Made by a program: the position numbers and the translations under genes. Below are positions 9,926-21,013 of a stretch of DNA of 64,000 bases, in pieces; position 1 is the first letter of the stretch, and every line of letters starts with the position of its first letter. The stretch spans positions 660,001 through 724,000 of the forward strand of contig OZ037863.1 of assembly GCA_964035575.1 (NCBI GenBank), written 5' to 3'. A model generated the notes under the pieces. The model was given only the letters and a program-made list of their open reading frames with translations. It had not been told where the DNA came from and ran no database searches. This DNA comes from Rhynchopus sp. YZ270_cl-10 (lineage: Eukaryota; Euglenozoa; Diplonemea; Diplonemida; Diplonemidae).

Positions 9926-11161
9926 CTCAAAAAAAAAAGTAGTGGAACACACTCTAGGGTGGCTACACTAATACAACCAAGTTTTCAAAAAAAAGTCAAT
10001 ACACGCACTAAACAAGCATATTGCGTGTGTAGGTATCATTCAGGGCACATTGGTTCCAGGAGGTTCTGGACACAGTGCACTGTTCTGTTTTTTTTTTTCT
10101 TTTTCTGTTGAAAAATACTTATTTTTTAAAAGCCGTTCCTCCTCTTCCATCAAATTTCACAGTTTTTGAACTGTGATCAACAGTGACTAACGTGAAGCTT
10201 ATTATGTCGTACTAACCGCCTCTTTTTTATTCACGCACACTGCTTTGTGAGCGGAAAGTGGCAACGTCGTTCACTCACCCATGCTCCGCATCGCCACCTA
10301 ACAGATTAGAGATGATGTGTGGAAGCGTCAACGCTAACAAGAAGGTTTGTGAGGGAATGACAAAACTTTTTTTTTTTAAACCGTATCTCAGTTGACGCTT
10401 ATCGATGGCAACAATAAGAAACCCACCCTGTAACGTAATCTCATGGAAAGGAGGGTGCTGTAACCGAGAGAGGTCATGGAGCTGTACTATCTGATGTACC
10501 ATCAATTTGCGGAACGCTCAAAATTAAGGAAACTGTTTTATTGTTTCCTAAACCTTCTTCTCGGTTACGGTGTCCCCCACAGTACAATACGCCAAACAAA
10601 ACAAACCCGCGGTGTGGTTTCATCAGCAAAAAAAAAAAGGGCCTTCAATAAGCCACTACCATTTTCCAACAAATTTCGAACAATATTAGCGGAAGCAAAA
10701 CAATGAAGAGTTCTAGCCCCACACCATTTTTTTGTATGAAGCCCTTTTTTTTTTGTCTCGACAACTTTTTCAGAACGAAAGAAAGAAAGTGGAGATAAAC
10801 TGTGGCAACACAACCGAGGCAACTACACTACTCCAACAATTTATCAGAAGAAAACAAAAACAAACGATATGGAATCGTCCGGAAACCCCCCTATGGAGAT
10901 TCATCCTTTATTACGGCGTGTCAATCCTACAAAACTGTGTCTCTAGCATGGCAGTGTTTCTCGCAGGAATTGCTGATAATTTGAATTCAAGCAACTCGAA
11001 TATAACAAAACGCGGAAAGCAAATGATAACTCAAAATTCATACCACGACTATGCAATTGTAACACAAAAAAAGGAGGGATTTATTATAGGGGGTGGCAAC
11101 TACGCTATCAGAATTCCAATAATTTTCAAAAAAAAATAAATAAAAAAAGGGGTAAGTAGGC
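9926..11161. other. Spacer without recognised gene
   Basis: Contains a CTACACTAATACAACCAAG repeat near 9960 and, at about 10793-10850, the related repeat CAACACAACCGAGGCAACTA. I see no supported gene. Confidence 0.45.
10793..10850 (+). repeat. Dispersed repeat M
   Basis: GTGGAGATAAACTGTGGC, then AACCGAGGCAACTACACTAC and TCCAACAATTTATCA. Copies occur at 38932-38997 and 54364-54420 on the + strand. A partial inverted copy forms a hairpin at 51810-51856. Confidence 0.7.
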
Positions 11162-11277
11162 TAGTACCCAAGTTTCTAGTACCCATTTAGGATAATACCC
11201 AGTGGGTATTATCCTAAATTATTTGGGTATTATCCTAAATTAATTTGGGTATTATCCTAAATTATTTTTGGGTACTG

Positions 11278-11443
11278 GGTACCCAGGTACCCAGGTACCC
11301 AGGTACCCAGGTACCCAGGTACCCAGGTACCCAGGTACCCAGGTACCCAGGTACCCAGGTACCCAGGTACCCAGGTACCCAGGTACCCAGGTACCCAGGT
11401 ACCCAGGTACCCAGGTACCCAGGTACCCAGGTACCCAGGTACC
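11278..11443. repeat. 8-bp tandem array (about 20 copies of CCCAGGTA)
   Basis: Perfect tandem repetition of CCCAGGTA, each unit overlapping the palindrome GGTACC. It is open in several frames on both strands, which explains the spurious repetitive frames there. Confidence 0.95.
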
Positions 11444-12944
11444 GGCACACTGGTGTACAAGGAAAAAAGTCGTGAAAGAGCAACCACAGCTCCACATGAC
11501 AAACACAAAAGTGTCCAGTCACGTGGGGCATTCATGCACTGAGGAGATAATGTTCCAACAATTTACAAGAAAGATTACTTAACCTACTGCTGGAAGTTGC
11601 CAGGTCGTAGTAACACACAAAGTGTGCCTCCGTTCGGGAAGACCGGATATTCTAGAGACCAAAAAGGCCTCAAGAATATCTTCCGGTTGTCAAGGTATAA
11701 CCGAGTGAACGGCCCAAGACCCCCGTGGAGAAGTTAAATGTTGTAATGCTATCAAGTAGAAACTGCGACCACTGTCTTACCCTCCTCAATGCATGGTGGT
11801 TGATGTCTTCCACAACAAATTTCCTGTACCCAGGTACCCAAATTCCCAGACCCACGCAGTGGCACATGACCGCCAAGTGTGAGTGACCCACACATGAGGG
11901 AATGCGACACTACGCAAAATTTACCACCAGACCCTGTCTTCGTGCACCTGAAGTACAACGCCGCAGACAGGCCAAACATGCGTTGGACTCAGAGGAATGC
12001 CCGCTGTGCAGGTATCAAACATGAGAACAACTCCCAGCAACAAGGGGCGCCTTTTGGCGGGCGTTGTTGAGGGTGTTTGGGGTGCAAAGTTTTCCACAAT
12101 TTTGATGCGCGGGTACAGAAGTGTTATCTTGTTCTTTCATCTCTAGGAAATGTAAATGTCAATCGCGTTTAACTACCACGAGGGCTTGTTCAGTGAACCC
12201 ACAAGGGGTCGAAGGGGGTTGGTTATCCCGTATCTATCAAAGGTTGTGTCGACCAGGCTAAACCACTATGTTACGCTGTACGTTGTTAAATCCGAAGAAA
12301 TAACACTTTAGCAGCCGCAGGAAGTTTGCTAAAAAGAGTGCCTCACGCTACACAAACCACCACCCGCGATTGACTTAGATGTTATAACAAAGAGAATTCA
12401 GAACAAAACAACACCCTGCCCCATACACACTAAATTGTCATGCTTCAAGAGCATGCCTGGGCCAAAATTACTCGACAAAAAAGGCAACAAGACTACCCAC
12501 AAGGAGTGTGAAATGTGCACTGGTTTTCTGGGGGAACGCAATATTTTCTTGTGCCTCGTCCTCCGCAAGCAGAGGACAGACTTTCCGGAAGGTTTCCAAA
12601 GTCGAATTTCTTGCACTAGCTATGCTCCCTGGGTTAATGGCTATAGCAGTGACTGACAGAGTGTTCCCACCCCCCTTTCCACCCCATATGTTCGCTCGTT
12701 CTGCACAGTTGGTTCTCGATGTTGCACTCGCGATACCTGTTTAAAGTGAAGTTGTGAGTGGTGGGGAATTTAAAGAAGGTGATTTCTTTAAAAAATAAGT
12801 TGGCCTGAGGGTGTAAAATATTGTTCTGGAGACTTTTTGGAGGAAATACGAGTCGACGGCCTTACTTTGTTGAATATTCACCATAAAGTTAACATATTTA
12901 CATACCTTGTCTTGCGCCTTCGCTGCTGTCAAGGTGCCTTCTCT

Positions 12945-13100
12945 TGGTACCCAGTACCCAGTACCCAGTACCCAGTACCCAGTACCCAGTACCCAGTACC
13001 CAGTACCCAGTACCCAGTACCCAGTACCCAGTACCCAGTACCCAGTACCCAGTACCCAGTACCCAGTACCCAGTACCCAGTACCCAGTACCCAGTACCCA
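12945..13100. repeat. 7-bp tandem array (about 22 copies of CCCAGTA)
   Basis: Perfect tandem repetition of CCCAGTA. The unit is one base shorter than the array at the other end of the same element. Since 7 is not a multiple of 3 it reads through all frames, but it is not coding. Confidence 0.95.
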
Positions 13101-13579
13101 TAATACCCAAAATAATTTAGGATAATACCCAAATAATTTAGGATAATACCCACTGGGTATTATCCTAAATGGGTACAACAAACTTGGGCACTAAGTGACT
13201 TTTCCCATAAAAAAATGTGTCCCCAAAAAACATGGGGAGGGGAATATGGAAGCATTTACCCTCGCCTGTTTACACCACACTCACTATTTTTTTTTTTCTA
13301 CCAAAAAGCAACACACAATATTGTGCATTTTTTTTTTGACAGATGTTCGGTCCAGACTCTTGGCAGAAGAGAGTGTACAATTGTACACACCTACCCACCC
13401 ACCCCCGAAAAGAGAACTCCCACCCCCCTTATTCCCCTTTTCTTCCCCGTTTTTGTTTCTTCTCGGTGGCTGCTTCCTATTGTTGCAGACAAAGATAAAC
13501 AGAAGTTTTTTTTCCCCCTCGTTTCTTCTCTCTCCCTTGGTACAAAATCCGTACCCGCGGGATTTTTTTTTTTGCAGGA

Positions 13580-14212
13580 TTTTTATCCACGCGCGTGAAG
13601 CTTTATTTTCCTCGCCCACCCAAAAGTACGTGGAGGGGTGTGAAAATAAAAATTTTATTTTCACCGTTTTTTTTCACCCGTCTTAAGCCCCCAAACACCC
13701 CCAAACTCACCCTATTTTTTTCGAGTTTTTTTTTTCCCCAGGGTATCTGGACTGGGGTGGGGACGGGGCGTGCATGGTGGTAGCTACAAACTTGTTGGAG
13801 TAGCCCTCGAGCTGTGTCAGCGGAGGTAATATATTTTAGGGTAAATTGCGATAGCACGTACAAAAAGTGTGCGTGTTATCGCGAACAAAAACGTACGTGT
13901 TTTCCCCAGGTACCCAGTACCAGTACCCCCAATGACATAACGAAGTATCGCTTGAAAGTATCGTTCAATAACCTTGGGTGTGCAGGTGAAGTAGGACACA
14001 CAAGGTATATCAAACGATAAATCAATCAGATAAACGTTACATCATTGGAAAATTGTTGGCACCGCCCCCCTGTCTTCGTATTTAGTACGTCGACAGGCCA
14101 AACAGCGTTGGGCTCAGAAGAAGCGGTGCAAGACACTGGAGATCCACACTACAGGTCTCACACGACACTTGGGCGGGCTCGGAAAATAAAGCTTCACACT
14201 TATGGATAAAAT
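13580..14212. mobile_element. Probable second inverted-repeat element, about 630 bp
   Basis: The left end TTTTATCCACGCGCGTGAAG, continuing CTTTATTTTCC, matches the inverted right end (near 14165-14212) over about 45 bp with some mismatches. The interior contains a short CCCAGGTACCCAGTACC run (near 13907) and, at 14071-14140, GACAGGCCAAACAGCGTTGG, which resembles 11965-12010 in the neighbouring 2-kb element. It looks like a related, more decayed element. Confidence 0.5.
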
Positions 14213-14218
14213 TATGTC

Positions 14219-14361
14219 TTGGAGTAGAAAATAAGCGTTTTTTTCACCTCGTTGGTGTTTTCAACCCTCGTGACTTTAATTCCCTCGCTTCGCTCGTGAA
14301 TTAAAGTAACTCGGGTTGAAAACACCAACTCGGTGAAAAAAACGACTTATTTTCACTCCAA
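14219..14361. mobile_element. 143-bp near-perfect hairpin element
   Basis: Arms of about 65 bp start TTGGAGTAGAAAATAAG and end, inverted, CTTATTTTCACTCCAA. The centre is CCCTCGCTTCGCTCG. It is non-coding and of the foldback or MITE type, with no clear target duplication. Confidence 0.7.
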
Positions 14362-14639
14362 TAAATAGCTATTTTATACGTTTATTCCAAACAAAAAGCA
14401 ATAAAAAAAAGTCATTTTTTTTTTTTTAAAGTTCCTCACGATCCCCTTCCTCCTCTTTTCTCCCACTACACTACCGTCAAAAGCTGTTAGGGCAGACTGA
14501 TACTCCTGCGGGCTTGCACCAGATCAAGTCTGTGTGCTATCGCTCGGTTGCCCTGTTTCATCCAAAGGTCACCACCCATTACCAAATGCCTCGTCTTCTA
14601 TAGACGCGCATGAATGTACCACATGAGATTGCTTCTGTC

Positions 14640-14694
14640 CCTACCTCTATTTAGCGTACTATGGTTTACCTTGCAAACTCTTACTCCATTTTAG
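14640..14694 (+). promoter_or_regulatory. Two candidate splice acceptors upstream of the CCDC61-like gene
   Basis: CCCTACCTCTATTTAG ends at 14654 and TTACTCCATTTTAG ends at 14694. The second lies 20 bases before the preferred ATG at 14715 and would remove the upstream in-frame ATG at 14661. Confidence 0.35.
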
Positions 14695-14714
14695 AAAAAA
14701 AAAAAACACACACA

Positions 14715-15827
14715 ATGGAATGCTTCACAAGACGTGCTGGAGGGGGGTACGACATCTCTGTTTGGATTGATGAGGGGGGCGGTGTTGGGTTTGAGGTGAC
14801 CTTGGAGCAGGGGGGCGAAGGGGAGATGGTCTGGGGAGCTTCGTTGGATGAAGCTGCGCTGGCGGAGTTGACGAGGGCTGGCGGGTACAGGAGGAATGCG
14901 GAGGAGTTTCTTGATGTGCTCCAGAGCGCGGAAACGACCGCCGTCGACGTCTGCAGCTACCAAGAAATCCAAGCCCGTACAGCGCTTCAACCCATCCAGC
15001 CGAACACCTCCACACCTCATAGTCCAAAGAAGCACTCCAACAAACGATACCTCCTCGTCGACTATCAAGCCTCCTTCGGGCGTGCGCTCTACACCCTCAA
15101 GCTCCAGCCCACCGTCGCAGCTCATGAAACAAAAGAGGCAAAAGAAATTGCAAAGTTGCGTGCAGAATGTGCAGAACTCCGTGCTATCAACAGAACCCTC
15201 TTACTTCGTGCCAAAGAAGACCAGGCTCTAGGGGAGTCGCAAAGGAAAAAGGAGAAGAAGATGGTGCAAACAATCTCTGTTTTAAAAAAGGAGTTGAGCG
15301 ATGTACACCTAGAACTGACGAAGGAGCGCGAAAAGCGGATAGGGTATGGCACTCCGTTGAGACGAGGGAGTGGGAGGGGTGTGAGTCGTGAACCGCGTAC
15401 TCCGCGTACACCGGTTCGGGGCACTGCAGGGGCACGCACCCGATCCGCATCGGCAGACAGCGTCGCTAGCAGGGCCAGCAGGAACAGCAGGGGGACGACC
15501 AGCCGCTATAGCTACAACCGCGTCTCCTCCCGGAGTCCTTCCCTGGAGGCTGCTGTGCGTGGTGCTGCCCGCAGGACCCCTACCTATCGCACACCACCTA
15601 AGAGAAGCAGCAGTCGCGAGCAGGGTAGACGTCTTTCCAGGCAAGGGGGTGGCAGTGGTGGTGGTGGTGCACGTAGATCGCGTGGAGTTGATAGTGATAG
15701 CGGCAGCTGTGCAAGTGGCGGCAGTCGTTACGGACGGGGCTACTCCCCAAGTGTGCGGTCCAACTCATCAGTAGGGTCTGTCCCTCGAACTGCACGTCCA
15801 CCTTCGGGTCCGAGGCGTTGGAGATAG
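14715..15827 (+). CDS. CCDC61/VFL3-like basal-body protein
   Basis: Resembles CCDC61 (VFL3 in algae), a protein with an XRCC4/SAS-6-like head and coiled coil that organises basal bodies and their microtubule rootlets. The head covers about residues 1-130. GYDISVWI (11-18) is its first strand. TTAVDVCSYQEIQARTA (74-90) and SNKRYLLVDYQASFGRALYT (108-127) correspond to human LDLLTYTDLE and SKRYLILIYSVEFDRIHYPL. A coiled coil follows (about 137-208, heptad Leu), then a long basic Ser/Arg/Gly-rich tail, as in the family. I chose the ATG at 14715 because the 18 upstream in-frame codons run through a poly-A stretch and lie 5' of a good acceptor AG. At 370 residues it is somewhat shorter than the vertebrate protein. 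There is no intron. Confidence 0.82.
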   Translation: MECFTRRAGGGYDISVWIDEGGGVGFEVTLEQGGEGEMVWGASLDEAALAELTRAGGYRRNAEEFLDVLQSAETTAVDVCSYQEIQARTALQPIQPNTSTPHSPKKHSNKRYLLVDYQASFGRALYTLKLQPTVAAHETKEAKEIAKLRAECAELRAINRTLLLRAKEDQALGESQRKKEKKMVQTISVLKKELSDVHLELTKEREKRIGYGTPLRRGSGRGVSREPRTPRTPVRGTAGARTRSASADSVASRASRNSRGTTSRYSYNRVSSRSPSLEAAVRGAARRTPTYRTPPKRSSSREQGRRLSRQGGGSGGGGARRSRGVDSDSGSCASGGSRYGRGYSPSVRSNSSVGSVPRTARPPSGPRRWR

Positions 15828-16599
15828 CTTGTAGAGGCAACCTATAGTGCAAAGAGAGGTGTGTGCAGGGTGGGGCGGTGGTTAGGTGAGGCAGGGCGTC
15901 GGTGGGGCGTTGGAGATACGGTTTATAGATTGACTTTTTAGATTTTTTTTGTGGTGTTTTTTTTGGGCAGGGAGAGTGTCTTTTCAACCTAGATTGAGGT
16001 TGGCGTGAAGTCGACACAAAGTGTGTATTGTTTCAACAAGGCTGCACACAAAAAATAGAAATGACACGAGCCCACCTTTTCTTTTTTTTTCCTATGCTAT
16101 CAATTTATTGATTGCATATGTTGAAATACTTTGGTGCATGCATTCTGTTATAGACCTTTGCATTTTCCAACTTTCTTTAGACATTTTCTTTTTTTTTTAA
16201 TTTGGAGTGGGGTCCACGGACATTCCTCCACTCTTTCCTCCCCCCCACCCACCCTTTTTTTGCTTTTGAGCGAAAATTTTCAACAAACAAAATAGAGAAA
16301 ACGATGGAGGTAAAAAATGGGGGAAGTATGGCACACCGTGAGTGGGTGTTGTGTGCCAGGGTGGGGCAACACTACTGGCCCCACTATGTGACCATTCAAT
16401 AACACTCTTGAGATTCAGCGACGTGTATATGAGATCACTAGTAGGGGTAATTCTTGCGCAGAATATGGCCCCAATCTCGGCATTTGTGCGCGCGCACTGC
16501 AATCGTTACAAAACACAGTAGAACATTATTGCAAAAGAAGTTGTCTATTGACAACATTCGGATCAAATTTTCAATTCTGATTCTCTTCATTCCCCTTTT

Positions 16600-16640
16600 A
16601 GGTACACTGCCACAAGAGGGCTTTGTATTTCAACTTTCGT
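16600..16640 (+). repeat. Family C short repeat
   Basis: TTTTAG|GTACACTGCCACAA, then GAGGGCTTTGTATTTCAAC, followed by a C/T tract of about 60 bases ending TTAAG. This is the full donor-like start to acceptor-like end layout. Confidence 0.7.
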
Positions 16641-16784
16641 TTTCTTTTTATTTCCCCCCCTTCCCTCCCACCCTCCCCCCTTTCCCCCAACCCCTTCCTT
16701 AAGGGTAATAGAATTTTAAAGGCGGAACAAAGCTATTCAAGGTGTTCCAACATTTTTTTTCGGAAAAAAAATGCCCCCTCTTTT

Positions 16785-16895
16785 TTTGTCACCTCATGAA
16801 AGGAAGGAGGAAATAGAAACGAAGCATTTTTTTTTTGAACACACATTTGCGGTTCTAGGGACGAACCGCGCTGCAGAGACACTCCTCACCAAACA
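16785..16895 (+). repeat. Dispersed repeat L, copy 1
   Basis: GTCACCTCATGAAAGGAAGG, then GGAGGAAATAGAAACGAAGC, then GGTTCTAGGGACGAACCGCG and CAGAGACACTCCTCACCAAA. A roughly 90% identical copy begins at 63891 and runs off the window end. Confidence 0.85.
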
Positions 16896-17310
16896 CGTGG
16901 AGGTGTTGTGCGTTTCACCACAACCCCTCCCATGGGTTTTATCGTGTGATGAGTGTTAAGTTTCTATTTTCTACTTACCCTCCCAAATCCGCATACAGCA
17001 CAATATTATAAAATGGGCAGTATTTCTCTGAGGGAACTACCCATATTTGCTTTCAAACACACCACACAAACAGGCAAAAAAAAATCACACAGCCCCCAAA
17101 TGGAATACACCTGCGGATAGCACAACTCTTTTTACCCCCTTTTTTTTTCATGGCGACTCCCCATAGTCACTGGGATTTTCCTCAGAGCCTCCAATAGTCG
17201 TCAAAACAATATACCGCTCTTGAGGTAAGAGCACAGATTTCTAGGCGAATCCTGACTATTTTGGTGTTCATTTTTGTTGATCCCCAAAAAAAACCCGCGA
17301 ATTCTTTTCA

Positions 17311-18717
17311 ATGGGAAGCTGTATAGGAAAAGGTAAGTCCAAACCGACGTCTCCAGCAGCTACTTCATCTCCAGCCCATGGACCCCCCACACGACCTCCA
17401 CCCGCACCACCTCCTTCTTACAACGTCAAAAGCATGCCATCTGGTACCGGCTCTCTTCTACATAATAGTCCTTTAAGGGGTCAAGGTTTGCACCCAGCCG
17501 AGTCTACTGATGGAGGCGGACAGAGAGTTGCAGAACGACGATGCAAACGTGGCCATGCGATGGCAGTGGAGGTGCTAGGTGGGGGGGCGTATAGTGGGGG
17601 GTGGAAGTGTGATTCATGTGGACGTGCTTCGAAGCAGGCGAGGTGGCATTGTAGGATATGCGAATCAGATGTGTGCGTTGTGTGTAAGGTGTCTGTCAAA
17701 TCGCCGGTAGGTCCGCCACAACATAGTTCAACCTCGCCAAACTCTCCGCGACCTAAAACGCAAAATTCTCCAGAAAAAAATTCTCATGTTGTTGACAAAC
17801 GATGCAGACGTGGTCATTTAATGAAAGTCGCCCGACGTTCCAAACAACTCCATACGGACCCCCATCTCTACGAATTAGGCTGGGAATGCGACACCTGCGG
17901 ACGGCAAAGCACCGAAGACCAACGCTGGCACTGCGGCAGCTGTTTGGAGGACCGTTGTGTGATATGCCTACCTCGCATAAAGTCTCCAATGGAAAACCCT
18001 TTAAAACAGATGTTCCAATCAACTGGAACAGAACGGCAGAGAGGAAGACGGCATCAGCACCAATCCGAAACAGAACTGAAAGAACCCAACAGCTTCCTTG
18101 ACGTTGACGATCTAAACGGGTTTTTAACCCCAGCACACCCAGATGCAGAGATTATTGCGACCTTACCGGCACAACCGCTCACCCAACCACATCCTGGAAT
18201 ATGGCCTCTGTCTCATGCAGAAGGTGGTGGTGGTGGTGGTGGAATGCACTACAGCATCGCACCTATCTTAGACACCAACGTTGAAAACAGAGTTTTCGAT
18301 TCGGACGTCCTGCAGCTTAACGACCCACCACGCCGCACCGTGGTGTCCATACAGGAGCCTGCTCAGGTTGAGGTGCACGCAGCAGACCTCCCACACTCAG
18401 AAGAGCTGCCTGAGGAGGATTCTGCGTCTACATTGGAGGTATATCCTGGGGAGGGGGGTGATGGGGGTGTTACGGGGCGTGCGTCCAGTGTGGGTTCGAG
18501 TCCATTGGGGGGGAGATATGTGGAAGAGGGTGGTGGTGGTGGTGCGCAAACAGTGCGAACCGTGCTCGACCCCGCAACAGGTGCGGAGCTGCTGCTTCCA
18601 TCCTCGCCGGTCGTCCCGCGCCAGCCCAGTCCTGAACGAACCGTGTTCTCCATGTATGACACCCACGAGAGAGTTATATCACCATGGCGACTACCGCAAA
18701 GCGCTCGTAGAATGTGA
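17311..18717 (+). CDS. Acylation-motif protein with two C1/ZZ-like zinc fingers
   Basis: I do not recognise a named orthologue. The 468-residue protein starts MGSCIGKGKSK: Gly2 followed by Cys4 and lysines is the usual pattern for N-myristoylation plus palmitoylation, so it is probably anchored to a cytoplasmic membrane face. Two similar Cys/His modules follow a Pro-rich stretch. The first (about 78-125) has C-KRGH, W-KCDSCG, RWHCRICESD and C-VVC. The second (about 165-219) has C-RRGH, W-ECDTCG, RWHCGSCLEDR and C-VIC. Spacing is that of C1/DC1 or ZZ-type fingers, which bind zinc and usually mediate protein or lipid contacts. The remaining 240 residues are low-complexity (Gly, Ser, Pro, Glu) and look disordered, ending SPWRLPQSARRM. 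No enzyme domain is visible. A signalling or scaffold role at a membrane is inference. Confidence 0.75.
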   Translation: MGSCIGKGKSKPTSPAATSSPAHGPPTRPPPAPPPSYNVKSMPSGTGSLLHNSPLRGQGLHPAESTDGGGQRVAERRCKRGHAMAVEVLGGGAYSGGWKCDSCGRASKQARWHCRICESDVCVVCKVSVKSPVGPPQHSSTSPNSPRPKTQNSPEKNSHVVDKRCRRGHLMKVARRSKQLHTDPHLYELGWECDTCGRQSTEDQRWHCGSCLEDRCVICLPRIKSPMENPLKQMFQSTGTERQRGRRHQHQSETELKEPNSFLDVDDLNGFLTPAHPDAEIIATLPAQPLTQPHPGIWPLSHAEGGGGGGGMHYSIAPILDTNVENRVFDSDVLQLNDPPRRTVVSIQEPAQVEVHAADLPHSEELPEEDSASTLEVYPGEGGDGGVTGRASSVGSSPLGGRYVEEGGGGGAQTVRTVLDPATGAELLLPSSPVVPRQPSPERTVFSMYDTHERVISPWRLPQSARRM

Positions 18718-19462
18718 GTTGTGAAGTAGAAGGGCGGAAACTGTTCTGAAAGAAAGTAATGTTTTTTGGAGAGGTGTTGTTAATGACCCAATTGGAGAAT
18801 CGGTGCCATGCATCGATAGTGAAGCATTTTTTTGAATAATCTAGCATTGATAAAATAGAAAAATGGAAAAACGACGGATGGTTGCGTGCCCGCGGTTTTA
18901 GCGGATTTTTGGTTTTTTTTTTTTCAATAACATACACCTCACGCGAACGAAAACAGAGTTTTTCTTGTCTTTTCATTTATGCTTTATGCCTTCACTGTTA
19001 TATCCTGAAGTCGTTTTTCTATTTTTTTTTTGCACCTTTCAGTCTCTCTTCTCTCTCTCTTTCTCTGTTTGTATTTTTTATTTTAGAATTATTCGTAGAT
19101 TTTTTTTTTTTTTTTTTTTGTGAGGACGAAAAAATCCCACACATAGATAAACCTCTCGCGCAACAAAAAAAATATACACTTTCCCCCATCTTTTACCTCA
19201 ATCTCTCTCCCCCCCATTCCCACCTACCTACCTACCTACCTACCCTACTCAAGCTTTATACAAAGTAACGCGCCCTTCCTCTCCAACTCCACGTCTACAA
19301 AACTATCAAGCAAAATTAAACAGAGCACAAAGCACTTTCAAAACATACAAAAAAACATTTTCAAACCCCCCCATTTCCACCTACCACCTACCCTACTCAA
19401 GATTTACACAAAAAAAAAATATTTGGTGTGTGTGTGGGGACACCCAAAGAAAGAAAAAAAAA
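18718..19462. other. Intergenic spacer
   Basis: Contains dispersed repeat K copy 2 (18856-19040), long T tracts, and C/T-rich runs ending CTACTCAAG near 19251 and 19401, the latter 61 bases before the next ATG. No gene. Confidence 0.5.
18856..19040 (+). repeat. Dispersed repeat K, copy 2
   Basis: ATGGAAAAACGACGGATGGT, then GTGCCCGCGGTTTTAG, and ending TTATATCCTGAAGTCGTTTT. It matches 1495-1690 with small insertions. Confidence 0.7.
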
Positions 19463-21013
19463 ATGGCCTTATTTGACACCATAGGTACCGCAGAGGTTAT
19501 TTTTGTGTGTGCAGTGGGTGTTGCCTTGCTGATGGTTGTAATTTGTATTATTGCGTTGTGCTTACGGGGCCGTACTATCACGCATGTATATGAGATGAAA
19601 GGGATCTGTGTAACGTACGAAGGCGAAATCATTCATGTAGCTATAGAAGATATCATAGAAAGCGGTTTTGGGTTTGATTTGCTTCGCAGAATCAACGTCA
19701 AATTGCAGCTAAAAAGCACGTACAAAGATTTGGCGGTGTTCAAACAATGGGATTCACCCGACACTGTGGCGCGTCTCGACCCGCATGCCCGGATCACCTC
19801 TTTTCTCTCCCCAGAAGAGGTGCTTCAAACCAAAACCCTCCCGCTCCTGGTAGAACGCGAGCGGTTTAACGTTACCGGAGCGTTTCCTTGGTTGTACCCT
19901 ATTGTCAATCGCGATTCGTTGGTTTCGCATACACCAGGGGTGCAGCTGTGTTATGGCATTCAGGTCGGGGCGAGGGTGCGGAAGTTGGTGTCCGGGGAGC
20001 ACACAGGGTTCAGCATGGAGAAGCAGACACAGAGGTCGTATCTGTCAACAGCACCGAACATCCCTGTCGGGACGGAGGGGGTGATACAGGAGTTGGATGC
20101 GCAGGGGATGCTGAGGGTGCTGTGGGATGGGTATCTGTTGGACCGAACCGTGAATCCGTTGGAGGAGGGGGGAGGGGAGGCGGGTGGGTCCGAAGCAGGA
20201 CGTACAGGGACCACCGCTGTGGTTCCGGTCGCTGCGCAGACCTGGGAGTATTGGGGTAAAGGCGGTGTGTTCTCTGTTGTGCCTGCTGCAGGGTGGAGTG
20301 CGCATCCCGCCCAAATGCACAGCACAATGCGTCCCATGGGCCAGCCAGTGTTCGCTGTGCAGCCTGCAACGATCGTTCCGTCGCAGTTTTCGTCGCAGCA
20401 AGGAGACACCTCCAATGCAGTGCCGTCAAGCTCAACTGGAGCGTCAACCGCGGATATGAGAGAGTTGACTCTGAGGAATACAAGAGCCACAGTGGAGAGT
20501 GAGCCTGTGAGTGAACAGCGGAGGGTGGTGGGGGCGGCGGCGGCAGCAGCAGCAGCAGGGCCGCCAGCAAGCGGGTCGTCGCGTCTGTCGAGTTCAACAT
20601 CGTCGTCTTCCGGTTCGTCTAGTGGTTCGTCTTCAAGGTCATCGTCGTCGTCGTCGTCAGGTTCACAGACAGAGTCGGGTGTGCCGACCAGTGAAGGAGG
20701 GAGTCTGCTGTCGGACAGTACCAGCGCGACGGGGAGTAGGAGGACAGCGAGTACGTCTGTGGCAGGGTCGTCGTTGCCTAGCTCTCGGCAGTCCAGTCGC
20801 AAGACAGAGTCAATCAAAACAACGTCGAGAGGGTCACGGCAAAGTACCCGAGAGTCGTCGCGTCAGTCCCTCCGGCAGACATCGTCGCGGCAGACGTCCT
20901 CTCAGTTAGGTCCGTCGGAGAGGGAGTCGTCAAGGCAGTCCACACGACAGTCCTCTCAGTTAGGATCAAGGCGGACCGATTCAGGGGCAGATCACCTCCA
21001 GGCCAGAAAGTAG
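19463..21013 (+). CDS. Single-pass membrane protein with Ser-rich tail
   Basis: Unrecognised. From the ATG at 19463 it is 516 residues; an in-frame start 33 bases upstream adds only a Lys-rich stretch read from poly-A, so I prefer 19463. Residues 11-34 (EVIFVCAVGVALLMVVICII and onward) form one clear hydrophobic helix right at the N-terminus, followed by RGR, so the rest is probably cytoplasmic. Residues 40-160 are folded-looking but unassigned. Residues 166-232 (QVGARVRKL... then VGTEGVIQELDAQGMLRVLW) resemble a small beta-barrel module of the MIB/HERC2 or SH3-like kind; this is tentative. From about residue 350 the chain is low-complexity Ser, with many RxS, SRQS and SSRQ phosphosite-like motifs. 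An acceptor-like CTACTCAAG ends at 19401. Confidence 0.65.
   Translation: MALFDTIGTAEVIFVCAVGVALLMVVICIIALCLRGRTITHVYEMKGICVTYEGEIIHVAIEDIIESGFGFDLLRRINVKLQLKSTYKDLAVFKQWDSPDTVARLDPHARITSFLSPEEVLQTKTLPLLVERERFNVTGAFPWLYPIVNRDSLVSHTPGVQLCYGIQVGARVRKLVSGEHTGFSMEKQTQRSYLSTAPNIPVGTEGVIQELDAQGMLRVLWDGYLLDRTVNPLEEGGGEAGGSEAGRTGTTAVVPVAAQTWEYWGKGGVFSVVPAAGWSAHPAQMHSTMRPMGQPVFAVQPATIVPSQFSSQQGDTSNAVPSSSTGASTADMRELTLRNTRATVESEPVSEQRRVVGAAAAAAAAGPPASGSSRLSSSTSSSSGSSSGSSSRSSSSSSSGSQTESGVPTSEGGSLLSDSTSATGSRRTASTSVAGSSLPSSRQSSRKTESIKTTSRGSRQSTRESSRQSLRQTSSRQTSSQLGPSERESSRQSTRQSSQLGSRRTDSGADHLQARK

Larger units (their letters stand above)
11164..13191. mobile_element. 2.0-kb inverted-repeat element with two subterminal tandem arrays
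   Basis: Left end GTACCCAAGTTTCTAGTACC and inverted right end (reverse complement GTGCCCAAGTTTGTTGTACC) continue as matching arms of about 110 bp containing several GGGTATTATCCTAAAT units. TA flanks both ends (11162-11163, 13192-13193). Directly inside each arm lies a tandem array: an 8-bp unit CCCAGGTA on the left and a 7-bp unit CCCAGTA on the right. The roughly 1.5-kb core has balanced composition but no long frame. Part of it (about 11930-12010) is related to 14071-14140. It is probably a non-autonomous or decayed DNA transposon; no transposase could be assigned. Confidence 0.7.
15828..17310. other. Intergenic spacer with dispersed repeats
   Basis: Holds a family C repeat (16600) and repeat L (16785-16895). 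I see no gene. Confidence 0.5.
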